Assembly: GCA_943735955.1 (NCBI GenBank)
Contig: OX030956.1
Span: forward strand, 2,388,412 to 2,452,411
Direction: 5' to 3'
DNA: 64,000 nucleotides
From: Piscicola geometra
Taxonomy: Eukaryota > Annelida > Clitellata > Hirudinida > Piscicolidae
The position numbers and the translations under genes are program-made. Within the stretch, counting starts at the first letter, position 1, and the number at the start of each line of letters is the position of its first letter. The notes under the pieces were generated by a model. That model was not told the DNA's origin. It worked only from the letters and a program-made list of their open reading frames with translations, and did no database searches. Below are positions 10,544 through 23,409 of the stretch, piece after piece.

Positions 10544-12836
10544 TCAGTGGAATGAAGTGCTCACAACGGCAACTTGTGAGTTGAAGGTGGTGTCGATGAC
10601 GGGCTGCGAGTTTCTTGTCTTCCTGACGACGACTCGACCGCTGCTGCCACTGCTGTTGCTTCTGCTGCATCTGAGTGTGCGGAAGCAGTGGCGGAAGATG
10701 CTCTTGAGCTCCTCGTTGAACTTCTTGCCTGTGGCGCAGTAGAGGAAGAAGTTGCTCGAGTGGTTGAGGTACATGAGGAGTCTGGTGATGCTCAGGGCGA
10801 GGCTCTGCTTGCTCCTGAGGAGACTGTCTGAGGAGGAGGAGAGGTTGTTGAAGATGAGCAGGACGTTGAGGGGCATCGTCATGCAGAGGAACGAGAGCGA
10901 GATGCAGATGAGCATGCAACTGAGTCTCACACTGCTCTCGTGCCTCGCCGCCTTCGGCACCTTCGGCACCACCACTGCACTTTCCGAGATGTTCTTCTGC
11001 GTCTCCAGACTTGCAAAGTCGCTTCTGCTGGCACGACTGCCTTCTCTGGTGCTCTTCATGGCGAGCGTCTCATGCTGCTGCTGCTGCTGCAGGCCTGCGT
11101 GGCCACCCATGCCACCCCTCCTCCTCCTCGCCTGTCTGATCTTCCTGACGATGAAGGCGTTCAAGATGACGATGATGAAGAAGGGCGCGAACGAGTAGAT
11201 GCACGCGTCGAGGTACGGCCATATCTTGTTGATCAACTCGCGGTGTTCCTTCGCCGCCATGCAGGGACTCGCTTCTCTGGGACACACCTCGATGCGCTCG
11301 TGACTCAGCTTCAGTCGCAGGTGCTTCTCGTGCTCCTGTGGTGGTTGTGTGCAGGCTGCAATGAAGTCGTCTTGCAGTAAAGCTGGTATTTCGAAAATTG
11401 ATATTTATCAAAAATGACATTTTGACGTTTCCTATTCTATTTAAGATTAGTTGAAATTGTATTTTTTACCGTATAATTTTTTTTATTAATATTTTCAAGA
11501 TTTTGAAAAATACTTTATTTTAAACTACATGTTAAATCCTTTATTATATATTATAAATCAAACTTTAGATTCTATAGCGAGACAAGCCAGTCGACTTTAA
11601 ATAGTTCCTTAAATGTTGAGATTTTAAATGACCGAGCCAAGAAATATCGGATAATTTTCTATTCTTAAACTATTTAAAATAAATATAAGTGCTTTTCTAT
11701 GTTTGACCGCAACCTTTATTGTCATTTATGGCGTAACAAAACGACGGAAGAGCTGTTTTCATAAAAGAGGCATTGTATTCAATAATTGAATCTTGAGCAT
11801 AAAAAGTGTCTTTTAAAGACGTTATAAGGTTTATGATGAATCGGAAAAAAGAATTTCAACGAAACAATCACGGAGAATAACTTTCGCCTATTGCCAGTCA
11901 ACTGGCTAAATTATTGAAAAATTTTGCCGGCCAATTGTGATCTTTTTTGCTCAAATTTTTGAGTCTTAAAATCACAATCTTAAACAAAGGAAACTATAAA
12001 TGTTTCCGGAATCAAAGAAAACGGTAACTAGTAAAAAAGAACATTTGACGGACTTTTTTTCACTTAAACTCACTGCCAGTTTTTCTACACATTAGTCTGC
12101 AAAAGCTAAAAAAACTCATCGGAATGAACGAAAAGCTTTCAAATGCTAGGCCGACCAATCGTCCCAAAATGTATTTCGAAAAACTTTGAAAAGCGTCAAT
12201 AGTTCAATGCTCTAGGCTTTATTGCATACAAAAGAGTGATTTGCTCACCACCAACTCGACGGTCCAGAGGAAGTGGAGGTTGAGGATGCAGAAGACGCAG
12301 ATGATGAAGAGAATGGTTTTGGTGGCGATGTTCCTGCGGCACATGGAGGCGGCCTTGAGCGGGTAGCAGACGGCAATGAAGCGCTCGACCGTGACGGCGA
12401 TGATGAGCCACACCGAAGAGTCGCTCACGACGAAGTTGCTCAGCGTCGTGAGTTTGCAGCTGGCGTTCGAATGCGTTCTGAGCGACACGAAGCCGAGCTC
12501 TTCGAGCCACGACTGCAGCATGCCTGTGGTGAGGACTGCCGTGTCGAGGACCGACAAGACGGCCAGGTAGATGTACGTGGAGATTCGCGCCATTCTCTTC
12601 TGCATCAGCACCAGCAGCGACAGGCCGTTGCCGATCACTCCGACCACGTAGATGACGATCTGCAGGTACAGCAGGATGAAGCGCTTGGCTTCGATCTCGC
12701 TCTGCTGCTGCGAGTCGAGGAGAGGTTCGTTGAGGCTGATGTTGCTGGAGAGGGCGAAAGGGCTGATCCGGGGAGGCGCCACACTCCGCAGCAGGGGGTC
12801 GTCGTCGCAAGAGTTCACCAGGATGAACCGGCTCAT
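10544..12836 (-). CDS. Rhodopsin-family GPCR, FMRFamide/neuropeptide-receptor-like (2 exons)
   Basis: Exon 1 is 12836-12230 and exon 2 is 11382-10544, joined in phase 1 at TTTT|GTATGC and CCAG|CTTTAC, giving 481 residues. Exon 1 carries an N-terminal tail of about 50 residues, TM1 with VIGNGLSLLVL, TM2 with LSVLD, the TM3 cysteine, TM3 ending VERFIAVCYP, and TM4. Exon 2 carries extracellular loop 2, TM5 (YLDACIYSFAPFFIIVILN), a long third intracellular loop, TM6 with CMTMPLNVLL and TM7 with LNHSSNFFLYCATGKKF. The DRY motif is ERF and NPxxY is replaced by NHSSNFFLY, a pattern I associate with invertebrate FMRFamide-type receptors. The subfamily is inferred and the ligand is unknown. Its intron is AT-rich and lacks the repeats seen in most other genes here. 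Confidence 0.9.
11383..12229 (-). other. GPCR intron
   Basis: An 847-bp phase-1 intron, AT-rich, without microsatellites or complementary G/T and A/C ends. It is a useful internal contrast to the repeat-packed introns of the neighbouring genes. Confidence 0.8.
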
Positions 12837-14328
12837 GCTTCAGAACTTATCTTCGAAAGGTGAATAATAAATGTACCAATCAATTATTTATTTAGTAGAA
12901 CTAAACATTAATCTGGTAATGGCTTAGAATCATAAAGAGTAGAAAGATTGTGTTGCATTGCAGCTATATGCTGAGACAATTACGTCTTGACAGTCAAACT
13001 TTATGCTTCGACTAAATGGTTTGCATGCAGTTCAGAGGTATAAATAGATGAGGAAGCAAATAGAGTCGAAAAAGCCAGATCTTTGTGATCATTTCTTTTG
13101 ATTAGACTCACTCTAATTCCGCTCAGTTCATTATCGACATCTTTAACGCCTCTCTTACTACTTTAGCGGCTATTTACAGTCACTTTTAAATCTCTTGGTC
13201 CTCCGAAGAACCTTCGTAGATCGCTTCCTTAAAAGTATGTGTCACTTAGGGATGCTTTTTATTGAGTCAAATGCTCTTTTAAAAAGGCTTTTCTGATGTA
13301 AACAATATTTTTACTCTTTTTTTAATTGGGAGAAAATTTAAATTGATAAATCTACTCGGTTGGACTTATAATCACCCTTCGTCTAAATCTTTTTCTACCC
13401 TCTGAGCGGTTTTGTGTGTCTACTTTTCAAAGGTTTTTTAAAGTTTTGTCAGCAAAGGTTAACTGTCATTGCTCTTGAAACCACGCCTATGACTAAGTCT
13501 TGAAAGATGTTTTCCGTCAATTCATCGTTCACTTCATCTCAGGTCTCTTTGCTTTACCTACGTTCTCGATGGGAACTTAGGTTTTGATTTTTTTCCCGTT
13601 TGCATCCTTAACTTGGATAATTGTATCTTTCAAAAAACCCATGTGGGGGCTTCTCAATAAAACCTTATCAACTTTCGACGAATCATTTTTATTTGTCCTA
13701 ACTCTAATTTAAAATATTTTAAAACCTATTTTAAAAATAATTTTCGGATCATTCGTAATTCCATGCCGTATAAATCTCAAGGTCTTTCTTATTTTTCTCC
13801 CAATAGATTTAGTTTGTCTAATTCGCATCAATAAATCATTCCCTACCACAATTTCATTTAGCTTCTCTCAACATCCATCATAAAATTAGCGCTAAACGTT
13901 TCTTCTAATTCTTTTATTTCATTTTAAAAGATGAAGTAGATATTTAATTTTCCCATTCGTCTTATATATCAAATTATGGTAAAACAAAACTTTCTGGGAT
14001 ACTAATCGAAAACTTCAAGACCATACACCGTAATCTCATTTTTAGTATCTGTTTGAGCTTTATTTATTTCGCTTCTTTAGAAATTTGCTTTGAATATTTA
14101 AAAAATATTTTATGCATTTAAAAAAATATTTTGCTAAAAATAGACTTTCAGACTGATAGAACTTGTCTTAAACATGTCTATCTAGATAATAGAACCATTC
14201 GCATCCGCATTAAAAGTAGGAGCTCAAAGGGACAATACTGCTATCTTCATTATTGCAATGACTGTTGAAAGCACGTGAAAAGCTTCTTAAACACTTGAAA
14301 ACTCTCTATAGTCGTGGATTAGCCTTGG
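12837..14328. other. Upstream region of the GPCR gene, AT-rich
   Basis: No second coding exon upstream of the ATG at 12836 is evident. The sequence is pyrimidine-rich on the plus strand at about 13080-13860, with no recognisable gene. Confidence 0.45.
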
Positions 14329-14500
14329 GCGTCGGGTTAGTCTAGCGGTAAAACACATTTTAGTAGCCTCACTGGCGTGGGTTCGATTCCTACAGGGATT
14401 TAAGTGCGTCAATGCACCAAAGGAATTTCATGGGAGAAGAAATCCACGTGTGAAATGTAATATCTTTTGTTCTGAGCTGAGTAAATCATCGTTTGAACTG
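14329..14500 (+). mobile_element. tRNA-derived SINE (head plus body)
   Basis: The head has A-box-like TTAGTCTAGCGGTAA and a perfect B box GGTTCGATTCC near 14380, spaced as in a tRNA. It lacks a matching acceptor stem, so it is not a functional tRNA. The body contains TTTCATGGGAGAAGAAATCC, which resembles CTCATGGGAAGAAGACTGG in the copy at about 36690. Confidence 0.6.
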
Positions 14501-16161
14501 CCGGAAGACCTTAATGCTTGTTTTAAGAAAACATTGGTGCAACTGGTTTGCGGCTGAGTCCAATTTGAAAACATTTTTCGGCGAACAAAACTAAACTTTC
14601 ACCAAACCCATGCAGCCTCTCTCCTCTCCTCTCTTCTGACTCTTGCAACATTACTGATATGACGACTGGTACGCTCAGCGGTTAAATGCTTGTCCCTACG
14701 CTCAGCCTTAGAGTATTTTTTTTACTTTCCAGCTACAAACAAGGGCTTGAACGTGAAGCAGCTTCAGCGCAAAGGTCTTCATGGAGCGACACGGATGCAA
14801 CGTGAGATGAGGTGTGTCTTCGGAAGGCTTCAGATGCATCAGTGTGTTCTAAATTGCAATTAATGTATTCTATTATTTTTTTCATTACATCCTAATTTAT
14901 TCAATAAACTGCGTAAGATCACTCCAAAGTATTTGAAAGCATGCATTTTTCGACAAGTTGTTGATCCACTTTCAAGCCTAAATATTCTCATTTATTCGGC
15001 CTGTTGTTAGCAAAAATAGATTAATCACAAGACTTTGTTACGTAGTTATATTTTTCAATCTTACTTGAAAGTAAATTAATTTAAAGTCGCAATAAATGTT
15101 TTTTGCAAGATCTTTCTGGTGTTATACGAGATTATCCAAGATGCTCAATTTATTTATTTTTTTATCTTTATCATCCATTTTCATCAATGTCGACAGCCTA
15201 ATTATCGTAAATTAAGTTAAGTTATTACATAAATTTTTCGATCTTTTTTAGATTTTAAATTACAGATAACAAGAAAGATAATCTGGCCGTCAAAATATGC
15301 CTAAGTAACCTGATGATGAAACGGAAACACTCATCCATCAACCCGGGTATAGCAAGAGAAAGAAAGAAAAAAAGTAGAAATTGGAAAAGAAGAAGAAGAT
15401 GATGATGAGGATTAATAATAACAATAATAAATAAAGTAACAAACGAATCAGAAGAAAATAGGATAAGAAAAAAGATCGAGGAAAAGATAGAGCGTGATAA
15501 TGTTGAATACATAACAGCATTCCAAATGGATTTCAACTTTTCAACCCAAAACTAAAATATCTATTAATCTATCAAAGAATTTAAAAATGAAAAATATAAT
15601 TGCGTTATTAAAAAAAGCTGTCAATTTCGTCTGAGTGGATTGCATGATTCAATCAGTTATTCCATGGATTATTAAATCAACGTACACTTTAAATTATTGG
15701 AATTTATTGAAAAAATGCCAAAAATTTTAAAACATTGTATCTAATCTTTTTTATAGGATTTTAAATAAATGTCAAAAACATTGAAACGTTTTTTGATTGG
15801 TCATTAAAAAAATAGTAAACAAAACTGCAAGCAACGATTAATACTTTCAGGAAATCTTTAAGAATTTATAAAAATTTTCAAAATGAAATGTTTTAAAAGA
15901 CAAAAACTTGATAGACCTTCAACATAAACTAGCTCAAAAGATAAGAAAAACTTTTTAAACTAAAAAAACTTACTAGCAATTAAAGATACAAATCTGAGGC
16001 TAATTAGAGGTTTAAAAACGTGTGCTTTATTGCCATTTGGTCGAATAAAGACGTTTTTAAATATAAAGTTTGTTCTCTTCTTATGTAAATCCAGATTTTT
16101 AAAGTGTTGAACCAAAAGAGTGTTATTCATTTTTTGTTCCAAAGTATTTAAGCTTTAGGTG
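14501..16161. other. AT-rich intergenic DNA
   Basis: No gene seen. A small A/G-rich patch (15350-15480) produces open frames with no recognisable domain. Confidence 0.4.
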
Positions 16162-16340
16162 AACGGGTGGCCGAGTGGTTAACGACTCGCGACTTATAGC
16201 CATAAGTCGTGGGTTCGATTCCCACACGCCCTAGTAGCCTACATTTCTTGGAGAGGAGATGAGCGCCACCAAGAAAACCTTAAATCCCTTGAACAGAAAT
16301 TACGAACTAAACCTTCTTAACTTCTCCATTACGACCTAAC
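16162..16340 (+). mobile_element. tRNA-derived SINE head
   Basis: GTGGCCGAGTGGTTAACG (A box region) and GGGTTCGATTCCC (B box, about 16211) flank a hairpin GACTTAT-AGCC-ATAAGTC. The 5' side does not pair with the 3' side ACGCCC, so it is a tRNA relic rather than a tRNA gene. A body of about 100 bp follows. Confidence 0.6.
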
Positions 16341-17582
16341 CAGTTATTGGAAACGGTCACGTTTTTTATTTATTTAATTTTATTATTATGTATTATTATA
16401 TTTTCCAAAATATAGTGAGCAAATAGTTCGGATGGCACAAGATTGTAAATCAACGTTCTAAAGCCATAGACAACCTTAAGCTAATGATGGAAAAGTGGAT
16501 AAAACAGCAGGAAGGGGCTTGAAAGGCTAGAATGGTTGTTACCCTTGCTGGCCTAGAGACGCCCATCAGAGATTTAAGACCAAAAAACATTTAAAGAATT
16601 TTTGTACAAATGAAAAATTTAAATTTAGTCTTTTAAACATCTAACTTTTTTGTTTAGTTTCTTTTATATTATAAATAAACTTTTCAAAATTTCATCCAAT
16701 TATTTTTCTATTTACTGGTATCTAAACACCAAAAAATTTGTGAAATATTCAAAATTTTCAAATTATTTTTTTTCCTGTTTCTCATTAAAAATGCTAACAA
16801 AATAATTAACCTCGATATTTTCCGAAATTTTCGTTTAACAAACACAATTTTTTGAGAAAAAATTGAATAAAAATAAAATTTCGTTTCAGGAATTTCAATT
16901 CTGTTGTGCACCACACCAACTCCTCCTCGATGTATCCCCGAAAGACCATTGATGTGCCAGTGAGCAGACCTCTTCCACACCCCCTCATATGTCCGCCATG
17001 ACTTATTGTCTTGTAAAAATCAACATGAAGTTGTTTCACAGTGAGTAACGAGGTGTCATTGGCTTTCAGAGAAAAAGCAAGAGTATTTTTATTTTTAAAT
17101 TTTTCCCAACAGTTTTTAATAGAGTTTTTATATCAAATGTTTCACATTAAAAAAACTATATATGATTTCAAACTTTGCTTTGAAGTGCGGTTGTTGTGTT
17201 TATTTTTCTCAAACGAGTGCCTTACGATTTTCAATAGGCATCTTTGTGGCAGTAGATTTTAAGTCTGTCATTTACAAAAAACGCGTTTGTATTGACGACA
17301 GTTATAACAATTAACAGATGTCAAAACCGTGGAAAAGACACGAATGGAAAAGCTTGATGAAGTCATTAAGAAATCTGCACGGAATATTCGGTTCGTTTGG
17401 CTTTGATACCGAATATTTATATTTTAATTCGGCTATTTTTGGGGTGAATAGCTGCATCATACAATAGTTTTCAATATATAATCTCGTGCTTCTAATTTAA
17501 TCTTTCTGGATCCGACTCTAGTTTAATATTGCAATATTTAATCTATTTACTAAACAGTTTAAGCACTCTTCAAGGGGGAATC
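16341..17582. other. AT-rich intergenic DNA
   Basis: No gene supported. Open frames at 16708-17262 are low-complexity and match no family I know. Confidence 0.4.
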
Positions 17583-17695
17583 AGTGCAAAATGAAATCGA
17601 AATGAAGTCGGAATAAAGTCAAAATGAGGTCAAAATGAGGTCAAAATGAAGTCAATACGAGGTCAATACGAGGTCAATACAAGGTAGAAACTGAG
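17583..17695. repeat. Short tandem repeat, AAAATGAGGTC / AATACGAGGTC
   Basis: About ten units of 11 bp with graded substitutions (AAAATGAAGTC, AAAATGAGGTC, AATACGAGGTC), a young expansion in unique AT-rich sequence. Confidence 0.85.
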
Positions 17696-17984
17696 ATGAA
17701 ATAGGAGGAAAGGTTTAAACGATAAGCCAATGAACACAAATTCAAGATGAAAATCCTATCGCTTTTGGAAAAATTGTTCTAATTTGAAATGATAAATACT
17801 GAGTTAGGCATTTGTAAGAATTGTAATTTTTTAAAGCTCTGCTTTTAGTTACTTTTTCTAAATCGGTGTTTAGCTACTTTTTTAAAAATTGAGTTTCAAA
17901 AAAACTTGAAAACTAATTTTAATTTTTGAGAGAATGAGAAGAATGCGACTAATCAAAGCGAGCGATAAGAAGCAGCAATGGAGA

Positions 17985-18160
17985 GTTAGAGACGAGGAAT
18001 GCATGCAGATGGAGCCTGAATGGGGCGGGCTCGATGCAGATGCACACAGTGCTCAGACACCTCCAGTTCTGCAAGAGGCTGCCCTGCTTGGCCTTGCAGT
18101 CTCCCAGGCAAGCATGTCTCAGGGAGCCTCTCAAGTCCTTGCACAAACGCGTTACCAGTG
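17985..18160 (-). other. GC-rich island, possible single exon or gene relic
   Basis: A roughly 170-bp GC-rich patch in strongly AT-rich DNA. One minus-strand frame reads a cysteine-rich segment (VCKDLRGSLRHACLGDCKAK, then NWRCLSTVCICIEP). A second minus frame and a plus frame are also open, and no family is recognised. It could be an exon of an undetected gene, a relic or a repeat fragment. Confidence 0.25.
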
Positions 18161-19627
18161 AATATTTTTGTCAAAAAATTTATTTAAAAAATATTTTGGA
18201 AAAAATTGAATTGCTTGTGATTTTATGATTCAGAACAGCATTAAACATGGTCTCGATTGAGAAACCTTTTACATTAACAAGCCATTATTTTGATTCATGC
18301 GCTATACATCAACTTATTGGAATAAAATCTTGACTTGCGTGGCATATAGAAAAACGCCCACAAGCTTTTGAATAGAATTAGACTTTTTTATCAATTTAAT
18401 CCGGGAAAAACAAGCAAGAAACAATTATGCCTCGAGGGCTGACCAAAACGGCGTCTGTGCAATATGGAAAGCTGAAGAAGATTATATTTCCTCCATATTC
18501 CCTCTCCCGACAGACAGACGCTTCGGTATCAAGTGTTTGTCCTTCTCAGGCATCGTAGTCTTAAGGTGACGAAGCATTTTATTTGCTAATGCCATTATAT
18601 TGCCGTTCGTAAGTGATGCTTTATTGTTCGCTGAAAAAAAAGTTACATTATTCATTATATTCATTTAAAGATGTTGAAATATTTTTACAAAATAATTGTT
18701 GTTTCAGTTTATGAAGCTCAGTCGAAAGATGTCTTGGACCCTAAAGCCCTTTATCCCAGACAATTTAATTATTCAGAACCTTTTCTTTTCGTTGAAATAC
18801 TACTTTTATGAGATTTAAATTTTTTTAAAGTCCATTAAAAGGACGGCTCAACCCCCATCAAGCCTTAATCCCTGCCTCTCACATGTCCGACTTTAGGAAA
18901 TTGTATCGAAATGAGGTTTTCAAGAAACAGACGTTTGCTGCATTTTTATAGTGGTCTGTGATTGGAAGATAAGTTATAAAAAAAGTATTACAAAAATTAT
19001 TATTTTAAAATAATAACATTGTCTTTTCCCTCTGCAATGAACACTTGGAGCATTTGATGGCGTGTCTTGTTTCGGGGGTGCATGCTTGCAGGCAAATATC
19101 GAATGTGCCAAAATAATTGGTGAAAAGTAGTGGAAAGATGCATTTAAAAACATCGGAGAATTGTTAATATCCCGATCTTGACTACTAGCTACGATTTATA
19201 AACTCGATACAGATCGCATTGTTAAATCAAGCAAGCTAGTTCCAGGATATTGAATTTTGCAAATTGGAAAGAGCGGAAAGTTTTTGCGAAAATCTTCTAA
19301 CATATTCACTTTCCTGCTTTGAGAAGTTTTCATTGCTTTTTTCGCACATCAAATGAGACGAGGTCAAAAAGTTCGCTGAGAAGTGAAGTCTCATGATCTA
19401 CCAAAATATTTTTCCAGAATATATTTTCAATTTTTCTTGATGTTTGTTATACAACTATAAAATATAGTATATCAAGTATAATATATAGTGTTTTCAATTT
19501 AGTGATGGATGGAGTCAAGAGGCAAATATATATTAAATTCTTTTAAACAATAAATAATTCTTACATCATTTTAAAGAAAAATTTTTAGAAGTTACTTTGA
19601 AAAGACCTAATCTCTCAGGTTTTATAG
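18161..19627. other. AT-rich intergenic DNA
   Basis: I see no gene, RNA or repeat of note. Confidence 0.4.
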
Positions 19628-19860
19628 AGACCGTTTAAGACTGTGGTTCTATCCACGTGGATGTATGGTCGAGAAACAGTGGCATTAACAAAAAGAAAAA
19701 AAGAAAAACTGGTGTTAGCTAAGATACTAAGGTTTTCGAGGTCAGAAAAGACAAGGAATGAATGGATCAAAAAAACAGCTCAAGTAAGACGTGCTGGTGA
19801 CAAAAAGAAAAAAAGATCAAGGAGGAGGTACATAGACGTAGAGGAAAAGAGATAGAAAAG
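19628..19860 (+). mobile_element. Non-LTR retrotransposon fragment (RT C-terminal region)
   Basis: The translation reads WMYGRETVALTKRKKEKL, ILRFSRSEKTRNEWIKKT and a basic tail. It resembles the region after the reverse transcriptase domain of RTE/Jockey-type elements (YG-ETW-LTK-K-KL... NEWI...). It is short and degenerate; the catalytic domain is absent. Confidence 0.6.
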
Positions 19861-21642
19861 AAGAAGAGAAAAACAATAAAATAGCCATTTTAAATTGCCA
19901 GCACTTAAAATAGATGCAGAAAATAGAGTATGGATAAAAATAAGTTGCTCTGGTGACCCCTTAATGCGAGCAATCGAAAGAAAAAAACATTGAAAAAACC
20001 GTTTATTCTACTAATTTTTATTCTTAGTTTCCTAGATTTATTCAATCAAGTTTAATTCACTTCCCAAAACCTTTATCGAGAATATATTTTTTGGGTGAGT
20101 TTGCAAACATGTTCGCATGTTTTTGTAAAATAAAATTGGACATTTATTTTAGGATTTGAAGTATTAATCTATTTATATAAATTTTACATGTAAAATACTA
20201 ATAATGGAAAAACAAAAAACAAAAAAGTATTTCACAAATTTTTAAAATGCTTATGTTAAGAGGAAGTGATTCCTCCGGATATTACGGACTCTGGAATTTA
20301 ACTGATAGGAAAGAATAAAATTTTTGTTCAGTTACTAAGAAAAAAGTTTGATAATTTATAACCACTTTTAGAGAACCATAAATCAATTTACGGATAAATT
20401 TTATTTTTAACTAGAAAAGTATTTTTTAGTTTAGTTAAAAACTTTTTCGATAAACAGTATATTCATTTTTTAGAGCGTAAATATTTTAGTGTTTATGAAT
20501 TAGAATTTTAATACTTATGGAAAAATTAAAGTGATGTCAGGATGAATTACACAGAACGACATAAATCAAAATGTTTCTATTCGCTTCACCCACCAACCTA
20601 CGACACAACATCGTTTCCAAAATATTTCCAAGATTTTAATTGACAGTTTTAAGTTTCCTTAGATACGATTCAGAAAGTTAATCTAGTGGAAGAAAAACGA
20701 AAGTTTGAAAACGTTAGTTATATAAGAAAGTGGTTGAATAGAATGGAAAAATTGAATAGAATGAAAGTTTGAATACAAAATAATAATGCCTGGGAGTGAA
20801 AAAAACTAGGCTTTTTGAATAGGAGATGAAAAATTATGGAAACCCATTGGCAAGTAGGAAAAATCTCAACTTCGAAAATGTTTATGATTCTACATTTCTA
20901 TAATTATTATTTTTATGTCTAAATGGAAAAAAATTAGAATAAAAATACTTCAATTTTTTTTGTTTCTGAAGATTTTTCATTTATCATTCGCCAAGATTGT
21001 GCTGACGACTGCATTACAAAAGGGATAGGCTAGTTGGCCTCTTTGAATTAGTTCTATTCATTCGTTATTAGCAAACAAACATCAACACAAACAGGGACTT
21101 GAAGCTCGTTCGGGTTCACGTCACGTGAACATTATTTCTCGTTTTATTTTATGTATCAGTTCATACGCTAACACTGTTGTAAAAAAATGAAATTGTTTAG
21201 TACTGTTGTGAGGCACAGAATTCCCTTTATCTCCCTCCCTCACTCTTGCATGTGGCACGATGAACTCACTCAACGGACATTTTTTCAGAAATAATATTTT
21301 TACTATTTTTAAATTAATAGATTTGTTCATTGGTTATATTTATCGTTTCAAGTGTTTAACAGAGCTCCATCACTTCTTAGTATCACCAATTCTAAATCGA
21401 TTTTTAATGTAAATCATTTATTTTCATCCTTCCCTAAATGATAAGAAATTGTTTTATTTAGTTCACTTTTTTTTAGCTCAAAAATATGTTTAAATCGTGA
21501 AATGCTTCAGGAATTTTAGACGAAATAGATAATATTTGATTGAATTTGAAATAATTGCAGTCTCAGCTTTACGGTAAACATTTAAGTCATCACACATTGG
21601 AATCTACCCTGCTGATATCAATGGCGTCTAACCCTAAATCAA
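19861..21642. other. AT-rich intergenic DNA
   Basis: No gene supported. It contains a copy of the motif GCTCGTTCGGGTTCAC ... TATTTCTCGTT at about 21105-21145, also seen near 6095. Confidence 0.4.
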
Positions 21643-22435
21643 GCCACAACTAGAGGCCGGACCGGGTACGGGAATGAAAATTAATTTCGGGACGGGAAAA
21701 GTCGAGAACCGGGAATAGGTTTTCGGGACGGGAACGGGAACGGGAATCAACATTCAAATCGGGAACGGGAAAATTCGGGAACGGTAATCAAATTTTAAAT
21801 CGGGAACGGGAAAAACGGGAGTAACAGTTATTGGGATTGGATTCTTTAACGATGATTTTTCAGCAAACTTCTAAGTATGGAAATCTTTATCTCATCGATA
21901 CTCCGTACTTAAAATAAGTATTAAATGCAATAGAAATGTATAACGAAGCCACCCTGGCCAATGTCGAAATCTCCAACACTACATTTGAAGTTGTAATGGT
22001 GAGTCCAAATATTAGGGAGATTAGAACAACTGGGTGATGATGAAAACTTGTCAGATGAAATCAAAATGGTCAGTTATATTATTTCAATGTTATAAATTAA
22101 TACTTTGAATTTGAATGATTAATTTCCAAATGATTGCTCTGTTGATAATTTCGACAAAAGAAAAGATGCCATTGATCTTCTTCATATGACAGCATGTCTG
22201 TTGCATCCCCAGTATGAAAGAATAATAGGAAAAAAGTTTGGGATAGAAAAGAAATAAATACCAAGACTTTCATTAGAGAAAATCTAATTCTATTTTGTAC
22301 AGCCAGACCAAGCTGCAGTGCCGTTGAAAAAAAAAACAAATGATGGTTATTTAGACCTATTATGATTGTTTTTATAACGTAAAAATTATAATAAAATTAT
22401 TATACTATCAAATTATACGAATGATTTTATATTTG

Positions 22436-22888
22436 GCTCCTCTAAATAAAACCTTCAATTGTGCTGCTCGTCTTGTTGCTCGTGCTCCTAAGTTTTCTCA
22501 CATTTCTCCTTATCTTCGTTTGTTACATTGGCTACCTTTGAGATCTAGAGTGACTTTTAAAATATGCCTAAATATGTTTAAAATTCATAACTGTAATGCT
22601 CCAATCTATCTTAAAAATCTAATTAAACAACCCCCTAAATCTGGTCTAAGATCATCCACCTTTAATCGTTCTTTTCGTTTTCCAGTTAAACACTCTTTTG
22701 CTAAACGTTCTTTTTCTTACTGTGGTCCTCTTTTATGGAATTCTTTACCTTCTTCTTTAACTTCAACTAAGTCACTCATAACTTTCCGTCGAGGCCTGAA
22801 GACGTACTTGTTTGGGACGTGATGGCTGAGCGCTTTTGTTCGCTTAGTAAAGGGCGCTATACAAATTATTAGTGATTGATTGATTGAT
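22436..22888 (+). pseudogene. CR1/L2-type non-LTR retrotransposon 3' end (ORF2 C-terminus plus tail)
   Basis: The reading frame to 22822 has FNCAARLVARAPKFSHISPY, LLHWLPLRSRVTFKI and LLWNSLPSSLTSTKSLITFR. This is the typical C-terminal region after the RT of CR1/L2-like elements. After the stop comes GGGCGCTATACAAATTATTAG and a (TGAT)n microsatellite tail, the usual 3' end of these elements. It is 5' truncated and sits inside the hAT element. Confidence 0.88.
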
Positions 22889-23036
22889 GGAGAATAAGAT
22901 TGTTGTCAAAAAACATATTTCTAACATTATTGAAGAATTAATAATAATGAACGAAGAAAAAAGTTCAAAAGAGGATGAATTGTATAAATAATTACCTCCG
23001 AACAAAATTGAAGATTATAAAGATGATTTATTTTAT

Positions 23037-23252
23037 TTGAGTAAAATGAGAAATTTTCAAATACTACAAGAAGTAGCCAAAGTTTTGTTTAGTATATCTG
23101 GAAGTTATATTCCCTGTGAACGGAATTTTTCAATATGTGGTCGTTTAACTCCAGACCCAAAATCATCTCATTTCAAAGCTGAAACTCTTTACGGTTTAAC
23201 CCGTGTGAAAAGCAACAAAGACTTGATTAAATTACTCAAAAACGATAACTAA
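23037..23252 (+). pseudogene. hAT transposase dimerisation-domain remnant
   Basis: It reads FQILQEVAKVLFSISGSYIP then CERNFSICGRLTPDPKSSHF, resembling the hATC pattern (FP-LS-LA--LLSIP-TSVPSER-FS--G). Only about 70 residues remain open. Confidence 0.7.
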
Positions 23253-23409
23253 CTTCAATACTTTCATTTCAATAAATATTTGAAATTTAAATCGTGATTT
23301 TTTTATTTTGTTAAAATAAATATTCTCTGACTTTCAAATAATAAAATTTAAGAAATGTTAGAACTAACAAGTTTGGGACCAGTGAAAACAGCAGCGAAAA
23401 TGAATAAAA

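Noticed and set aside
10209..11420. Other open frames on both strands across GPCR exon 2
   Set aside because: GC-rich coding sequence leaves several frames open. Only the frame with TM5-TM7 and correct splicing to exon 1 has family motifs.
16162..16235. Functional tRNA gene
   Set aside because: A and B boxes are present, but the acceptor stem does not pair and the sequence continues into a SINE-like body.
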